DNA from: an uncultured Sulfitobacter sp.
Lineage (GTDB): Bacteria; Pseudomonadota; Alphaproteobacteria; Rhodobacterales; Rhodobacteraceae
Assembly: GCF_947500075.1 (NCBI RefSeq)
Contig: NZ_CANMQS010000001.1
Span: forward strand, 434,001 to 498,000
DNA length: 64,000 nt
Direction: 5' to 3'
The notes beneath the pieces are model-generated. The model saw only the letters and a list, made by a program, of their open reading frames with translations. It ran no database searches and had not been told where the DNA came from. Each line of letters starts with the position of its first letter. Within the stretch, counting starts at the first letter, position 1. The position numbers and the translations under genes are program-made. Of this stretch, positions 35,535 to 45,121 are shown in pieces.

Positions 35535-36512
35535 TTAGATCAATGGTGTGAAATTTTCCGCGTAAAACCTGTGCCAGTTGTCGCCCATGATGCCCGCGAC
35601 CTCCCCGTCGCTCAGCCCTGTGGCGCGCAAGCCTGCTTCGATGTTTCCAAAGTCGCGATTGTCGTTGAACCACTTGGGCATGGGCGGGAAACCGGGTGCT
35701 GCGGCCGATCCTTCGCCATAGTCGATCTCTTTGCTCCAGCGGCCCACGCGCATCCACTCGACCACAGAGTCAGGGTGGTCCTGACACAGGTCCGTCCCGA
35801 TCCCAAGGTTTTGTGCGCCATAGGTCTCAGCCGCACGGGCGATCATCTCGCAAAAGCTCTCCAACGAGCAGCCGGATTTGCCCTTCAGATGATGCGGATA
35901 GACAGAGAAGCCCATCATGCCACCGTTTTCCGTCACCGCGCGGATCACATCATCCTTCTTGTTGCGCAGCGCAGGGGACCATTCATAGGGATTGGCATGG
36001 GTGATCGCGATGGGACGCTCGGAAATCTCTGCCGCCTCGATGGTGGAGCGGTCCGCCGAATGGCTCATGTCCACCACCAGCCCGACGCGGTTCATTTCCT
36101 TGATCACCTGACGCCCCATCCGGGTGATGCCGGTGTCCTCGGCCTCGTAACACCCCGTCGCCAGCAAGGACTGGTTGTTGTAGGTCAGCTGCATGAACCG
36201 CGCACCGAGGGTATGCACGATCTCGACCAGCCCGATGTCGTCCTCAATGGGGCTGGGGTTCTGGAAGCCGAAGAAGATCGCCGTCTTGCCTTCGGCTTTA
36301 GCGCGGTCCACGTCGCTGGCCCATTGGCCCTTGATGATCAGGTCCGGGTATTGCTCAAACCACCGGTTCCACTGCTCGAAGTTCAGCACCGTCTCGCGGA
36401 AATTCTCGTGATAGGCGATGGTGACATGCACCGCGTCCACGCCCCCATCGCGCATCTGGCGGAAGATCTTCTCCGACCAATTGGCGTATTGAAGATTGTC
36501 GATCCGCATCAT
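35535..36512 (-). CDS. Membrane-dipeptidase-like (M19) protein lacking canonical metal ligands
   Basis: 325 aa in the peptidase M19 fold. The two C-terminal histidine motifs are present (VVDMSHSADRS and AITHANPYEW), as are RNKKDD and GGMMGFSV. But the N-terminal DGHxD of active enzymes is replaced by RIDNLQYAN, and the bridging glutamate (usual IEG) falls at FGFQN, giving Gln. Active-site metal binding is therefore altered, so it may act on another substrate or be non-dipeptidase. It overlaps the ALDH stop by four bases, inside the ALDH-M19-unknown-DUF3726-BCCT operon. Confidence 0.82.
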   Translation of the reverse strand: MMRIDNLQYANWSEKIFRQMRDGGVDAVHVTIAYHENFRETVLNFEQWNRWFEQYPDLIIKGQWASDVDRAKAEGKTAIFFGFQNPSPIEDDIGLVEIVHTLGARFMQLTYNNQSLLATGCYEAEDTGITRMGRQVIKEMNRVGLVVDMSHSADRSTIEAAEISERPIAITHANPYEWSPALRNKKDDVIRAVTENGGMMGFSVYPHHLKGKSGCSLESFCEMIARAAETYGAQNLGIGTDLCQDHPDSVVEWMRVGRWSKEIDYGEGSAAAPGFPPMPKWFNDNRDFGNIEAGLRATGLSDGEVAGIMGDNWHRFYAENFTPLI

Positions 36513-37960
36513 GTCGGCGTGCCGGAGGCGATGTAGGCCGTCTTCACAATCGTGTAGAATTCCGCCGCCGTGCGGCCCTGTTCACGTGGCCCGTAAGAGC
36601 TGTCCCCGCGCCCGCCAAATGGCACGTGATAGTCGGTGCCAGCAGTGGGCAGGTTGACCATCACACAGCCCGATTGCGCGTTGCGGCGGAAGTGCGTGGC
36701 GCGGGCCAGATTGGTGGTGACAATGCCTGCGGTCAGACCAAAGTTCGTGTCATTGACCACATGCAGCGCCTCGTCATAGCTGGCCACGGGGATGACACAG
36801 GCAAGCGGCGCGAACATCTCTTCGCGGTTGATCCGCATGTCGTTGGTGGTGCCGACAAACACGCCGGGGGACATGTAATAGCCCTCAGTCGCCATCTCCA
36901 ACCGCTGCCCACCACAGAGCAGTTCCGCCCCCTCAGATGCCGCAAGATCGACATAGGCAAGGTTCTCGTTCAGCTGCTGCTCGGAGACGACCGGCCCCAT
37001 CTGGGTGCCCTCCTCCAGCGCGTGCCCAACCTTCATCGCCTTCGCCCCAGCAACCAGCTTTTCGACAAACTGATCATGAACGGACTGATGTACCACCAGC
37101 CGTGACGACGCCGTGCATTTCTGCCCCGAGCCGCCAAATGCGCCGCCCAATGCCAGCGACACCGCCAGATCAAGATCCGCGTCATCCATCACCGCCAAAG
37201 CGTTCTTTGACCCCATCTCCAACTGCACCCGCGTCAGGTTCTGAATGGCGCTCGCCGCGATGCATTTGCCCACGGGCACCGAACCGGTGAAGCTGATCGC
37301 GCCCACTTTCGGGCTTTCGACCAAACGCTGACCAATCGCGCTTCCGGCGCCCATCACCAGAGACACAAGGCCTTTGGGAACATCCTGCCGCGCGATGATC
37401 TCAACCAGCGCCACAGCGGAGGCAGGTGTGACATTCGCAGGCTTCCAGACCACGGCGTTCCCATAACAAAGCGCAGGTGCGATCTTCCACGACGCGGTGG
37501 CGGTGGGGAAATTCCACGGGGAAATCACCGCCACGACGCCCACAGGTTCGCGGCGCACGTCGATCTCGATCCCGTCGCGCACGGAATCGGCGGTGTCGCC
37601 CATCTGGCGCAGGGTTTCTGCTGCGTAGTAGGTGAAGAACTGCCCGGCGCGGTACACCTCGCCCCTGCCCTCTGCCAGGGGCTTGCCTTCTTCGCGCGCC
37701 AGCAAGGTGCCCAGCTCTTCCGCGCGGCGCATCATCTCGGTGCCAATCGCCATCAGCACGTTGTATTTGCGCTCGATCCCGTAGGCGGCCCACTCAACCT
37801 GCGCCCGCTGCGCTTGCTCAAGGGTGGCGTCCAGTTGATCCGGGCTTGCCTGCGCGAACATCCCGATCAGATCACTCAGGTCAGAAGGATTGCGGTTTTC
37901 GATCTCAGACGCACCCGCAACCCATTCCCCGGCGATGTAGTTCAGTTTGGTGTCCTGCAT
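36509..37960 (-). CDS. NAD(P)-dependent aldehyde dehydrogenase
   Basis: 483 aa. Family signatures are complete: SPWNFPTATASWKIAPAL (cofactor site), FTGSVPVGK, the general-base Glu in QLEMGSKNA, catalytic Cys in GQKCTASSR, and EMFAPLACV. The sequence style is close to alpha-ketoglutarate semialdehyde and related sugar/amino-acid semialdehyde dehydrogenases, but the substrate is not determined. First gene of the five-gene operon ending in BCCT, downstream of the LysR gene at 38050-38955. Confidence 0.92.
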   Translation of the reverse strand: MQDTKLNYIAGEWVAGASEIENRNPSDLSDLIGMFAQASPDQLDATLEQAQRAQVEWAAYGIERKYNVLMAIGTEMMRRAEELGTLLAREEGKPLAEGRGEVYRAGQFFTYYAAETLRQMGDTADSVRDGIEIDVRREPVGVVAVISPWNFPTATASWKIAPALCYGNAVVWKPANVTPASAVALVEIIARQDVPKGLVSLVMGAGSAIGQRLVESPKVGAISFTGSVPVGKCIAASAIQNLTRVQLEMGSKNALAVMDDADLDLAVSLALGGAFGGSGQKCTASSRLVVHQSVHDQFVEKLVAGAKAMKVGHALEEGTQMGPVVSEQQLNENLAYVDLAASEGAELLCGGQRLEMATEGYYMSPGVFVGTTNDMRINREEMFAPLACVIPVASYDEALHVVNDTNFGLTAGIVTTNLARATHFRRNAQSGCVMVNLPTAGTDYHVPFGGRGDSSYGPREQGRTAAEFYTIVKTAYIASGTPT

Positions 37961-38049
37961 GATGTATCCTTCCGATCAGGCGCGGCGTGCGCAGGCGAAG
38001 CATACGTCACAGAATGGATTCAGGCTTTTAGAATGAGTTGTATTTTTCT

Positions 38050-38955
38050 TCAGGTTTTCTGAAATTGGGTATCTGGCAACAAGCTGCCGTCCCGCTTCAT
38101 ATCCGTGATCAGTTTCAGGAACTCCCGAGCCGCGGGCATCAGCAGGTTTTTGGGGCGGGACATCAAATGCACAGTGCGGCGCGCGGTCACATCGGCGAGC
38201 GGTAAAAACGCAAACTCTTCCTGAAGGTTGGCAACGGTCAGCTGCGGCAGTACGGTGATCCCGACCCCTTGCCGGACCAGCCCCAACAAGGATGCCATGT
38301 TCGGAACCATCAGTCGTGAACGCGCAAGAATGGGCGCAAAATCCGGATCTGTGATCTGCTTGCACAGGCCATTCGCGATGATCGTCTGATCCCCGAGGCT
38401 GCGCCACGTCAGCTGATCCCAGTTTTCGGCAAGCGGATGGTTTTTTGGGCATACCAGTCCAAACGCATCGCTGAACAACTCAGTGCGGCTCATCCCCTCA
38501 ACGACCGGAAAGGACCCAATGCCGATATCAGCCCGCTCCCGCGCCAGTTCCCGCGCGATGGTTGCTGAATCCATGTCGCGCAGGTCGATCTGAACCTTCG
38601 GATACTTCTCGGCAAATTTGAAAATCACAGGCGGCAGCACCGTTGACGCCACCGACGGTGTGACAGCCAACCTCAGAAAACCAAGCTCGGAGCGCGCCAG
38701 GCCCTCGATCACGGCGACCGTGTTCTCGAAATGCGCGACCTCTCGACGGGCTTCGGTCAGGATCAACTCTCCGATGGGCGTCAGACGGGACTTCCGGGCC
38801 GTCTCGAACAAGGCAGAGCCCACGTGATCCTCAAACTGCTTGAGCATCATGGAGACGGCGGATGGCGTCCGTCCAAGCACATCTGAGGCCTCCGACAGGC
38901 TGCCATGGGTGGCAACCATCGTAAAACATCTGAGCATCTCGATCTTGATGGTCAA
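38050..38955 (-). CDS. LysR-family regulator
   Basis: 301 aa. Winged helix at the N-terminus ([38 protein letters not shown]) and LysR substrate domain ([31 protein letters not shown]). It lies upstream of the ALDH operon on the same strand and divergent from ridA, so it may control both. The 121-bp divergent gap contains gattcaatgaaatc, an imperfect T-N11-A-like LysR site candidate. Confidence 0.92.
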   Translation of the reverse strand: MTIKIEMLRCFTMVATHGSLSEASDVLGRTPSAVSMMLKQFEDHVGSALFETARKSRLTPIGELILTEARREVAHFENTVAVIEGLARSELGFLRLAVTPSVASTVLPPVIFKFAEKYPKVQIDLRDMDSATIARELARERADIGIGSFPVVEGMSRTELFSDAFGLVCPKNHPLAENWDQLTWRSLGDQTIIANGLCKQITDPDFAPILARSRLMVPNMASLLGLVRQGVGITVLPQLTVANLQEEFAFLPLADVTARRTVHLMSRPKNLLMPAAREFLKLITDMKRDGSLLPDTQFQKT

Positions 38956-39076
38956 CTTAAGTCACCCTGAAATAGATTCAATGAAATCAAGTTTGCCTCA
39001 ATTCCGGTCTGGTGGCTATATGCCAATCTCAACAGCCCGATTGCGGCGCTGCACACATGAATCACAAGGAAATCAC

Positions 39077-39418
39077 ATGATCGAACGCATCGACACAGGC
39101 ACACGGTCCTCGAAAATCGTGAAGCACAATGGCGTGGTCTACCTGACAGGCCAGGTCGCCGAGGGTGAAACGATCCAGCAGCAAGTGCAAACCTGCTTGG
39201 ACAATATCGACACGCTTCTGACAAAGGCCGGATCGTCACGCGAGGACATGTTGCGGGTCACGATCTGGCTGGCCGATATGCAGGATTTCAATGGCCTGAA
39301 TGAAGTCTGGAACGCATGGGTGCCTGCCGGGCACGCGCCGGCCCGTGCCTGTGGTGAAGCCAAACTCGCCCGACCCGAGCTGAAAGTGGAATTCATCGTG
39401 GATGCGGCTTTCTCGTGA
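39077..39418 (+). CDS. RidA/YjgF-family imine deaminase
   Basis: 113 aa, normal length. Recognised by [18 protein letters not shown], the [12 protein letters not shown] core, and the ARACGEAKL Arg followed by the VEFIVDAAF end. RidA proteins hydrolyse enamine/imine intermediates; next to betaine-type catabolic genes this suggests imine intermediates from amine oxidation. AAGGA precedes the ATG. Confidence 0.9.
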   Translation: MIERIDTGTRSSKIVKHNGVVYLTGQVAEGETIQQQVQTCLDNIDTLLTKAGSSREDMLRVTIWLADMQDFNGLNEVWNAWVPAGHAPARACGEAKLARPELKVEFIVDAAFS

Positions 39419-39621
39419 AGCCGCCATGCCGCTGGTGATATGATCCCCAATGTCTTCCCCGGCCATCGTTGGGGTCAGGAGCCACTAAGACCAAACATAA
39501 ATGCACGCCAATCGTGTCTCACAATGAAATCATCCGTGCAGCGGATAGAAATCCGGGTTCTATACATGCAGCGGGCGAATGGATTAAGGTTCAGCCAAAA
39601 AATAACGGATGGTTGAACGAG

Positions 39622-40539
39622 ATGAACCTACGCCAATTGGAAGCCTTCCGCGCCACGATCCGCAGCGGGTCGATCACCGAAGCAGCGAAGATGATGCACA
39701 TCTCGCAGCCCAGTGTCAGCCGCCTGATTGCTGATCTGGAACTGTCGGCCGGCTTCCCGCTGTTTGTGCGCATCGGGCGGGGGCTGACGCCGACTGTGGA
39801 AGGCCGGCATTTCTACGAGGGGGTGGAATCCATGTTCGTGGGCATTGACCGGCTTGAGGACCTGGCCAAATCCATCAGGACATCCCAGGGCGGGACCATC
39901 TCAATCGCCACGATCCAATCCATCGCGACAATTGAACTGCCACAAGCGATCAGCCGTCTTTACAACGACAATCCCGATATCCGCTTTGATATCCAATCGC
40001 GCAACACACCTGCCATTGTGGATGCTGTCCAGATGCGTCAGATTGATCTTGGCATTGTCGGGCGGGAACCCAACTACGACGGGGTCGATATCCTGTACCA
40101 GACCTCCGCCCCCTATGTCTGTCTGATGCCGGAGGACCACCCTGCCGCTGGTGAATATGGCGCTGTTGATCTTGAAGAATTGGCACAAACCGAGACCTTC
40201 GTGACCTTCGGCGACAGCTACCCGGACTCGATGATGTCGATTGACCCCGCGCTGTCGGGCAAGATGCGCGCGCGGTCGCGCTTGTCCGTGGCGAACATGC
40301 CTTTGGCTGGCGCCTTGGTGCGTGAAGCGTCGGTCATGGCCGTCTCGGACCCGTTTTCCGCCGAACAAGCCGTGCGCATGGGCGGCGTCGTGTTTCGACC
40401 GATCCAACAGAACCTGACCTATTTCGTGACTGCAATCGCCGCGCGGCGGGAAAAACTGCCACGCGAGGCGCTGAAATTTGTAGACCTGTTCGCCACCCAG
40501 CTGGAAGAGCGGGTCAGACAGGTCAAATCCTTGAGCTAG
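39622..40539 (+). CDS. LysR-family regulator
   Basis: 305 aa from the ATG at 39622, which starts with the classical MNLRQLEAFRATIRSGSITE helix-turn-helix (upstream in-frame codons give a 51-residue extension unlike LysR proteins). The effector domain shows GGTISIATIQSIATIELPQA and DIRFDIQSRNTPAIVDAVQ. It precedes the FMN oxidase operon on the same strand and is a candidate regulator of it. The gaps before (about 200 bp) and after (about 190 bp) hold no gene. Confidence 0.92.
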   Translation: MNLRQLEAFRATIRSGSITEAAKMMHISQPSVSRLIADLELSAGFPLFVRIGRGLTPTVEGRHFYEGVESMFVGIDRLEDLAKSIRTSQGGTISIATIQSIATIELPQAISRLYNDNPDIRFDIQSRNTPAIVDAVQMRQIDLGIVGREPNYDGVDILYQTSAPYVCLMPEDHPAAGEYGAVDLEELAQTETFVTFGDSYPDSMMSIDPALSGKMRARSRLSVANMPLAGALVREASVMAVSDPFSAEQAVRMGGVVFRPIQQNLTYFVTAIAARREKLPREALKFVDLFATQLEERVRQVKSLS

Positions 40540-40732
40540 GAAGTTCATTGAGTGGAGCGTGCACCGGGTCGGTCGGGACGCGAATGGCTGCTGGGCCTCA
40601 TTGGGATTTTCCACCTACATCCGCTGACATAGAGACAACGCATGAGTTGAAAACGTTTTTCGATTGGTCGAAGCCAGATCGAAGTTTGTAGGCTCACAGG
40701 TCTAACCCTCTTGCGTAAGGGCCGATATCGCG

Positions 40733-41923
40733 ATGGTGCTCTCAGCCGACCAGATTTATTCGACCGAGGATGCACGGCGCTTGGCGCAGCGCAGACTTCC
40801 GCGATTGATCTTCGATTTTATCGAGGGCGCTGCCGGGCGCGAAATCGGAGCAACCCGCAATCAATCGCAGTTTGACACCATCATGTTGCAGCCGCGGGTG
40901 ATGGAGGACGTCGCGGAGCGTTCCACGGCAACAGGCCTTTTGGGACAGCAATTTGGCCTGCCGGTCGGCATCGCGCCGATGGGCATGTGCAATCTGGTTT
41001 GCCCCGACGCCGACAGGCACATCGCGGAAGTTGCCAAGGCTTTTGACATACCGGTTTGCCTGTCTTCTGCGGCCTCCAGCACGATTGAGAATATGGGAGA
41101 CTGGGCGGGCCCCCTGGCATGGTTCCAGCTCTATTTCGGACAATCCGCCGAAGCGTCGCTGATGATGGCAGATCGGGCGAGGGATGCGGGTTATGAGACG
41201 CTCGTTCTGACGGTCGATGTGCCGCAGGTCTCGCGGCGCATCCGGGATCTCAGGAATGGTTTCACCATGCCATTTTCAATGACCCCGCACGCCTTTTGGG
41301 ATTTCGCCACGCATCCGCGCTGGTCGCTGAGCACCTTGCGCAACGGTGCGCCAAGCCCGAAGAACTTCACAGGCACCGATGGGGCGAACACTTTCGACCG
41401 CGGCGCGAGCCGCGCTGGTGCAAATTGGGATTTCCTCCGGACATTACGAGACAACTGGCCCGGCACATTGATCGTCAAAGGTGTGACATCTGGAGAGGAT
41501 GCCCGGCAGGTCTGCCGATTGGGTGCCGATGCGGTCTATGTGTCCAACCATGGCGGACGCCAGCTGGACAGCGTGCCCCCTGCGATCGACCTGCTTGCCA
41601 TCATTCGAGAGGCCGTGGGCCCCGATGTGCCGCTCCTTTTCGACAGCGGCGTGCGCAGCGGAGAGGATGTTGTCAAAGCACTGGCGCTTGGCGCCGATTT
41701 CGTGATGATCGGACGTCCTGCATTATACGCATTGGGCGCAGGCGGCGCACCGGGGTTGATGCAGCTCTTGACCTGCTTTGCCGAAGACATCAGCGTCGTG
41801 CTTGCACAATTGGGCGTGCGTTCCATCGCGGATCTTGGGCCGCGCAGCCTTTTCCCGTCGCCGGTTGCAGACCAGACCCGGCGACAAGCGCCAACACCGT
41901 TACACATCGCTGCAAAGACCTGA
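40733..41923 (+). CDS. FMN-dependent alpha-hydroxy-acid oxidase/dehydrogenase
   Basis: 396 aa in the LldD/glycolate oxidase/mandelate dehydrogenase family. FMN barrel motifs: PVGIAPMG, CLSSAASSTIE, WFQLYF, LIVKGVTSGEDA, and the active-site HGGR in VSNHGGRQLD; DSGVRSGEDVVKALALGAD ends the phosphate site. It oxidises an L-2-hydroxy acid to the keto acid. First gene of a four-gene operon with a TPP enzyme, an HIU-hydrolase-like protein and a DmdA-like protein. Confidence 0.9.
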   Translation: MVLSADQIYSTEDARRLAQRRLPRLIFDFIEGAAGREIGATRNQSQFDTIMLQPRVMEDVAERSTATGLLGQQFGLPVGIAPMGMCNLVCPDADRHIAEVAKAFDIPVCLSSAASSTIENMGDWAGPLAWFQLYFGQSAEASLMMADRARDAGYETLVLTVDVPQVSRRIRDLRNGFTMPFSMTPHAFWDFATHPRWSLSTLRNGAPSPKNFTGTDGANTFDRGASRAGANWDFLRTLRDNWPGTLIVKGVTSGEDARQVCRLGADAVYVSNHGGRQLDSVPPAIDLLAIIREAVGPDVPLLFDSGVRSGEDVVKALALGADFVMIGRPALYALGAGGAPGLMQLLTCFAEDISVVLAQLGVRSIADLGPRSLFPSPVADQTRRQAPTPLHIAAKT

Positions 41924-41940
41924 AAGAAGAGCTGACCAAG

Positions 41941-43659
41941 ATGAGCAATCCGAAAATGATCAGAGGCGGTGCCTTGCTGGCCCGCGCCCTCAAGGAAAAA
42001 GGCGTGGAGCACGCATTCACCCTTGCGGGCGGATTTTGCAATCCGGCGCTTGAGGGGTTCATGGAATGTCAGATGCCGGTGATCAACACCCCGCATGAGC
42101 AAATTGCGGGGCATCTGGCCGATGGACATGCGCGGATCACCCGCAAGCCGACGGTGTGTCTGGTAGGACCGGAAGGCTTCGCCAATGCGGTGCCGGCAAT
42201 GCTGGAAGCAGGCGGTGAACGCAGTCCGGTGATTTTCGTCACGGGCTCGTCCACGTTGAAGCGGCAAGGCGCTGGCGGTTTCAAGGAAATCGACGATGTC
42301 GCAATCGCCGCCCCGCTGGTCAAATACTCGGTCCAGATCACCGATGGTGAACGCATCAGCGAATTCGTGAACCGCGCCTGGACAGCGGCGACGACGGGGT
42401 ATCCCGGACCGGTTCATATCTCGCTTCCCGTCGATATCATGTTTTCGTCCTTTGCCGTGGATGCCGGGCTGGAAGAACGCCCGTTTGATCGCACGGACCG
42501 CCCGGTGCCGCGTGCATGGCCTGACCCTTCTGCGCTGAAAACCGTGCTGGGTCTGGTCGCCCAGGCCGAACGCCCGGTGATCATCGGCGGCCATGGTGTC
42601 TGGTGGTCAAAATCCGAGGACAAGCTGGAAGCCGTGGGCAAGGCCTTGCGCCTGCCCATCTTCAACGTCCCCTATCACGCCAAACTGCTGGGCGAGGAAT
42701 GCGAGGCCTATATGGGGCTGGCGGATTTCCATCAGTATCACCCCTCCAAACCCGCCATACATGAGGCCGATCTGGTCTTGATGATTGGCGGACGGCTGGA
42801 CAATCAGATGAATTTTGGCAATCCGCCGTTCTTTACCAAGGATCAGACGCTGGTTTGCATCAATGGCAGCCATGAGGAGCTGGAAAACAATCAGGCCGCA
42901 GATGAGGTGCTCTTGTCTGATCCCGGTGCGTTTCTGGATGCGCTGATGGCAGTGGGAAAATCATGGCCTGACTGGTTCGACCTGCAAAAGACCCGCCGGG
43001 CCGCTTGGGTAGATGAATGGTACGCCCATATCGCGGCAGAGACGGCCAGGCCGGGAAAGATGCACCCGCTGCAACTGTCGCTCGATGTGCAGGAGCAGAT
43101 GGGCGATGACGACTGGCTGATCTTTGACGGCGGCAACACGCATTTCTGGTCCGAGATCGCAGTCAACATGGCGGGCTGGCGGGGGCAGAAGCTGGGCGGG
43201 ATCATGCACCCGGGCAACTACTCGCTGCTTGGCGTTGGGGTGTCTTTCGGCGTCTCGGCCAAATCTGTACATCCTGATCGCAATGTCGTGGTCATCTCGG
43301 GCGATGGGGCATTCCTGTCTGGCGGCTTGTCGATTGAATCCGCGTTTCAGGACAACCTGCCGATCACTATTGTGATCGACAATAACGGTGGCCTTGATTG
43401 CATTTCCCAGCAGCAGGAACGCCTGTTTGAGAATGGCCAGCACTTCGCCACCGATTTCCGCGATATTCCCTTCCACACCATGTGCGAAGGGCTCGGGGGG
43501 CATGGGGAACTGGTGGAGACCCGCGACCAACTGGCACCTGCATTGAAACGCGCCATGGCCAGCGGCAAAACGGCGATCGTGAATGTGAAATGCAGGGGCG
43601 TGATCAGCCCGATTGTGGCGGCGACCTCTGACAAACGAGACAAGGCTTCGATTGAGTAA
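41941..43659 (+). CDS. ThDP-dependent enzyme, acetolactate synthase/benzoylformate decarboxylase type
   Basis: 572 aa with the three ThDP domains. The activating Glu is in NTPHEQIAGHLADGHA, and the ThDP/Mg site is GDGAFLSG with NN about 27 residues later (VIDNNGG). FAD-type central domain features (PVIIGGHGVWWS) are present but weak. Possible activities are 2-keto acid decarboxylase or carboligase; the FMN oxidase upstream would supply a 2-keto acid. Start at 41941, 17 bp after the oxidase stop. Confidence 0.88.
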   Translation: MSNPKMIRGGALLARALKEKGVEHAFTLAGGFCNPALEGFMECQMPVINTPHEQIAGHLADGHARITRKPTVCLVGPEGFANAVPAMLEAGGERSPVIFVTGSSTLKRQGAGGFKEIDDVAIAAPLVKYSVQITDGERISEFVNRAWTAATTGYPGPVHISLPVDIMFSSFAVDAGLEERPFDRTDRPVPRAWPDPSALKTVLGLVAQAERPVIIGGHGVWWSKSEDKLEAVGKALRLPIFNVPYHAKLLGEECEAYMGLADFHQYHPSKPAIHEADLVLMIGGRLDNQMNFGNPPFFTKDQTLVCINGSHEELENNQAADEVLLSDPGAFLDALMAVGKSWPDWFDLQKTRRAAWVDEWYAHIAAETARPGKMHPLQLSLDVQEQMGDDDWLIFDGGNTHFWSEIAVNMAGWRGQKLGGIMHPGNYSLLGVGVSFGVSAKSVHPDRNVVVISGDGAFLSGGLSIESAFQDNLPITIVIDNNGGLDCISQQQERLFENGQHFATDFRDIPFHTMCEGLGGHGELVETRDQLAPALKRAMASGKTAIVNVKCRGVISPIVAATSDKRDKASIE

Positions 43660-43994
43660 TGGCGATACTGACCTCACATACGCTGAACGGCTCTGACGGC
43701 ACCCACGCGGGGGGCATCGCGGTCACACTGCGCAATCTGGAGAGCGGCGCGGTGGTTTTCGCCTCGGAGATGGATGCAGGCGGGCGCCTGTCACAACAGA
43801 TCGCTCCCGCGGCTGTCGACCCAACCGCAACCTATGAGCTGGTGTTCGACACCGCCGCCTATTGGGCCGCACGCAACATGCCCGCCTCTGTGCAGCAGAT
43901 CGCCCTGCGCTTTGCCATGCCTGATCCGGAAGGGGCCTATCATATGCCAGTGATCCTGAACCCCAATTCCTATTCGATGTGGTGCTCCGCCTGA
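43659..43994 (+). CDS. 5-hydroxyisourate hydrolase-like (transthyretin fold) protein
   Basis: 111 aa. The HIU hydrolase pattern is visible: LTSHTLNGSDG with the first His, the DAGGRLS Arg, and the third His in AYHMPVILNPNSYS. The family C-terminal YRGS is replaced by MWCSA, and no urate genes are nearby, so the substrate is probably not hydroxyisourate. Start overlaps the ThDP gene by one base (TAATG). Confidence 0.75.
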   Translation: MAILTSHTLNGSDGTHAGGIAVTLRNLESGAVVFASEMDAGGRLSQQIAPAAVDPTATYELVFDTAAYWAARNMPASVQQIALRFAMPDPEGAYHMPVILNPNSYSMWCSA

Positions 43995-45103
43995 TGGACG
44001 GTTTGAACATGTCACGGCGTATTCGCCGCACGCCCTATACGGATCGCGTGGAACAGGTTGGCGTCCGTGGGTTTTCGGTCGTCAATCATACGCTTCTGCC
44101 CAAGGCTTTTCAGCCGTCGGTCGAACAAGACTACTGGCATCTGCGCGAACATGTGCAGATTTGGGATGTGGGCTGCCAGCGGCAGGTGCAAATCACCGGG
44201 CCGGACGCCGCATTTCTTGTGCAATGGATGACCCCGCGCGACATCTCCGGGGCGCGTGTGGGCGACTGCCTCTATGTCCCGCTGATCGATGCCAATGCCG
44301 GGCTGATCAACGATCCTGTCCTGCTGAAGCTGGCAGAGGATCGTTTCTGGCTATCAATCGCCGACAGTGATGTGCTGCTCTACGCGATGGGCCTTGCGCT
44401 TGGGCGCGGCCTGGATGTGGAGGTGACGGAGCCGGATGTGTCGCCGCTCGCTGTTCAGGGGCCAAAGGCCGAAAGACTGCTGGCTGACCTCTTTGGCGCG
44501 CATATCCGGGACATCGGGTTCTTCAGGTTCGGATGGATTGACGTCGAAGGGACGCAGCAACGCATCGCGCGGTCCGGATATTCGCGGCAAGGCGGGTTCG
44601 AGATCTATTTGCAGGGCGGACACCTTGGCACCGCTCTCTGGGACGCGATCTGGGAGGCGGGTCAAGCCCACGACATCACGCCCGGCTGTCCAAATCTGAT
44701 CGAGCGGGTCGAAGGCGGTCTGTTCTCCTACGGAAATGAGATGACGCGGGAGAACAACCCTTTTGAGATCGGATTGGGCAAATTCTGCACGGTGGACGGC
44801 TCGATTGACTATATCGGTCTGGCGGCCCTGCAAAAGATCGCAGCCGACGGCGTGCAGCGCAAAATCCGTGGTGTTGCCTTTGATGGCGGCCCCTGCCCGA
44901 CCTGCTCAAAAGCCTGGCCGGTGATGGTGGGGGATGTGCAGGTCGGACAGGTGACTTCTGCGGTTTGGTCGCCAAGGCTGAAATGCAACGTGGGACACGC
45001 CATGATTGATCGCGCGTATTGGGCCGTGGGGCAGGCGGTTACAGTCCGGTCTCAGGATGGTATCCTACGCTCCGGAGAGGTTTCCGCCCTGCCATTTGCC
45101 TGA
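43994..45103 (+). CDS. DmdA-like GcvT-family methyltransferase
   Basis: 369 aa of the aminomethyltransferase (GcvT) fold. It resembles DmdA, the tetrahydrofolate-dependent DMSP demethylase: RRTPYTDRVEQVGV, NHTLLPKAF, SPLAVQGPKAERLL, GCPNLIERVEGGLFSYGNE and ENNPFEIGLGKF. DmdA has close paralogues with other methylated substrates, so DMSP demethylation is not assured. Start at 43994 overlaps the HIU-like stop (TGATG). A methyl group from a betaine or sulfonium compound passed to folate is the likely theme. Confidence 0.83.
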   Translation: MDGLNMSRRIRRTPYTDRVEQVGVRGFSVVNHTLLPKAFQPSVEQDYWHLREHVQIWDVGCQRQVQITGPDAAFLVQWMTPRDISGARVGDCLYVPLIDANAGLINDPVLLKLAEDRFWLSIADSDVLLYAMGLALGRGLDVEVTEPDVSPLAVQGPKAERLLADLFGAHIRDIGFFRFGWIDVEGTQQRIARSGYSRQGGFEIYLQGGHLGTALWDAIWEAGQAHDITPGCPNLIERVEGGLFSYGNEMTRENNPFEIGLGKFCTVDGSIDYIGLAALQKIAADGVQRKIRGVAFDGGPCPTCSKAWPVMVGDVQVGQVTSAVWSPRLKCNVGHAMIDRAYWAVGQAVTVRSQDGILRSGEVSALPFA

Positions 45104-45121
45104 TCAACTGGTCCGACCCAA

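Noticed and set aside
43994..45103. Confident call as DMSP demethylase DmdA
   Set aside because: The similarity is clear but the family has paralogues with other substrates, and no dmdB/C/D genes are in the window.
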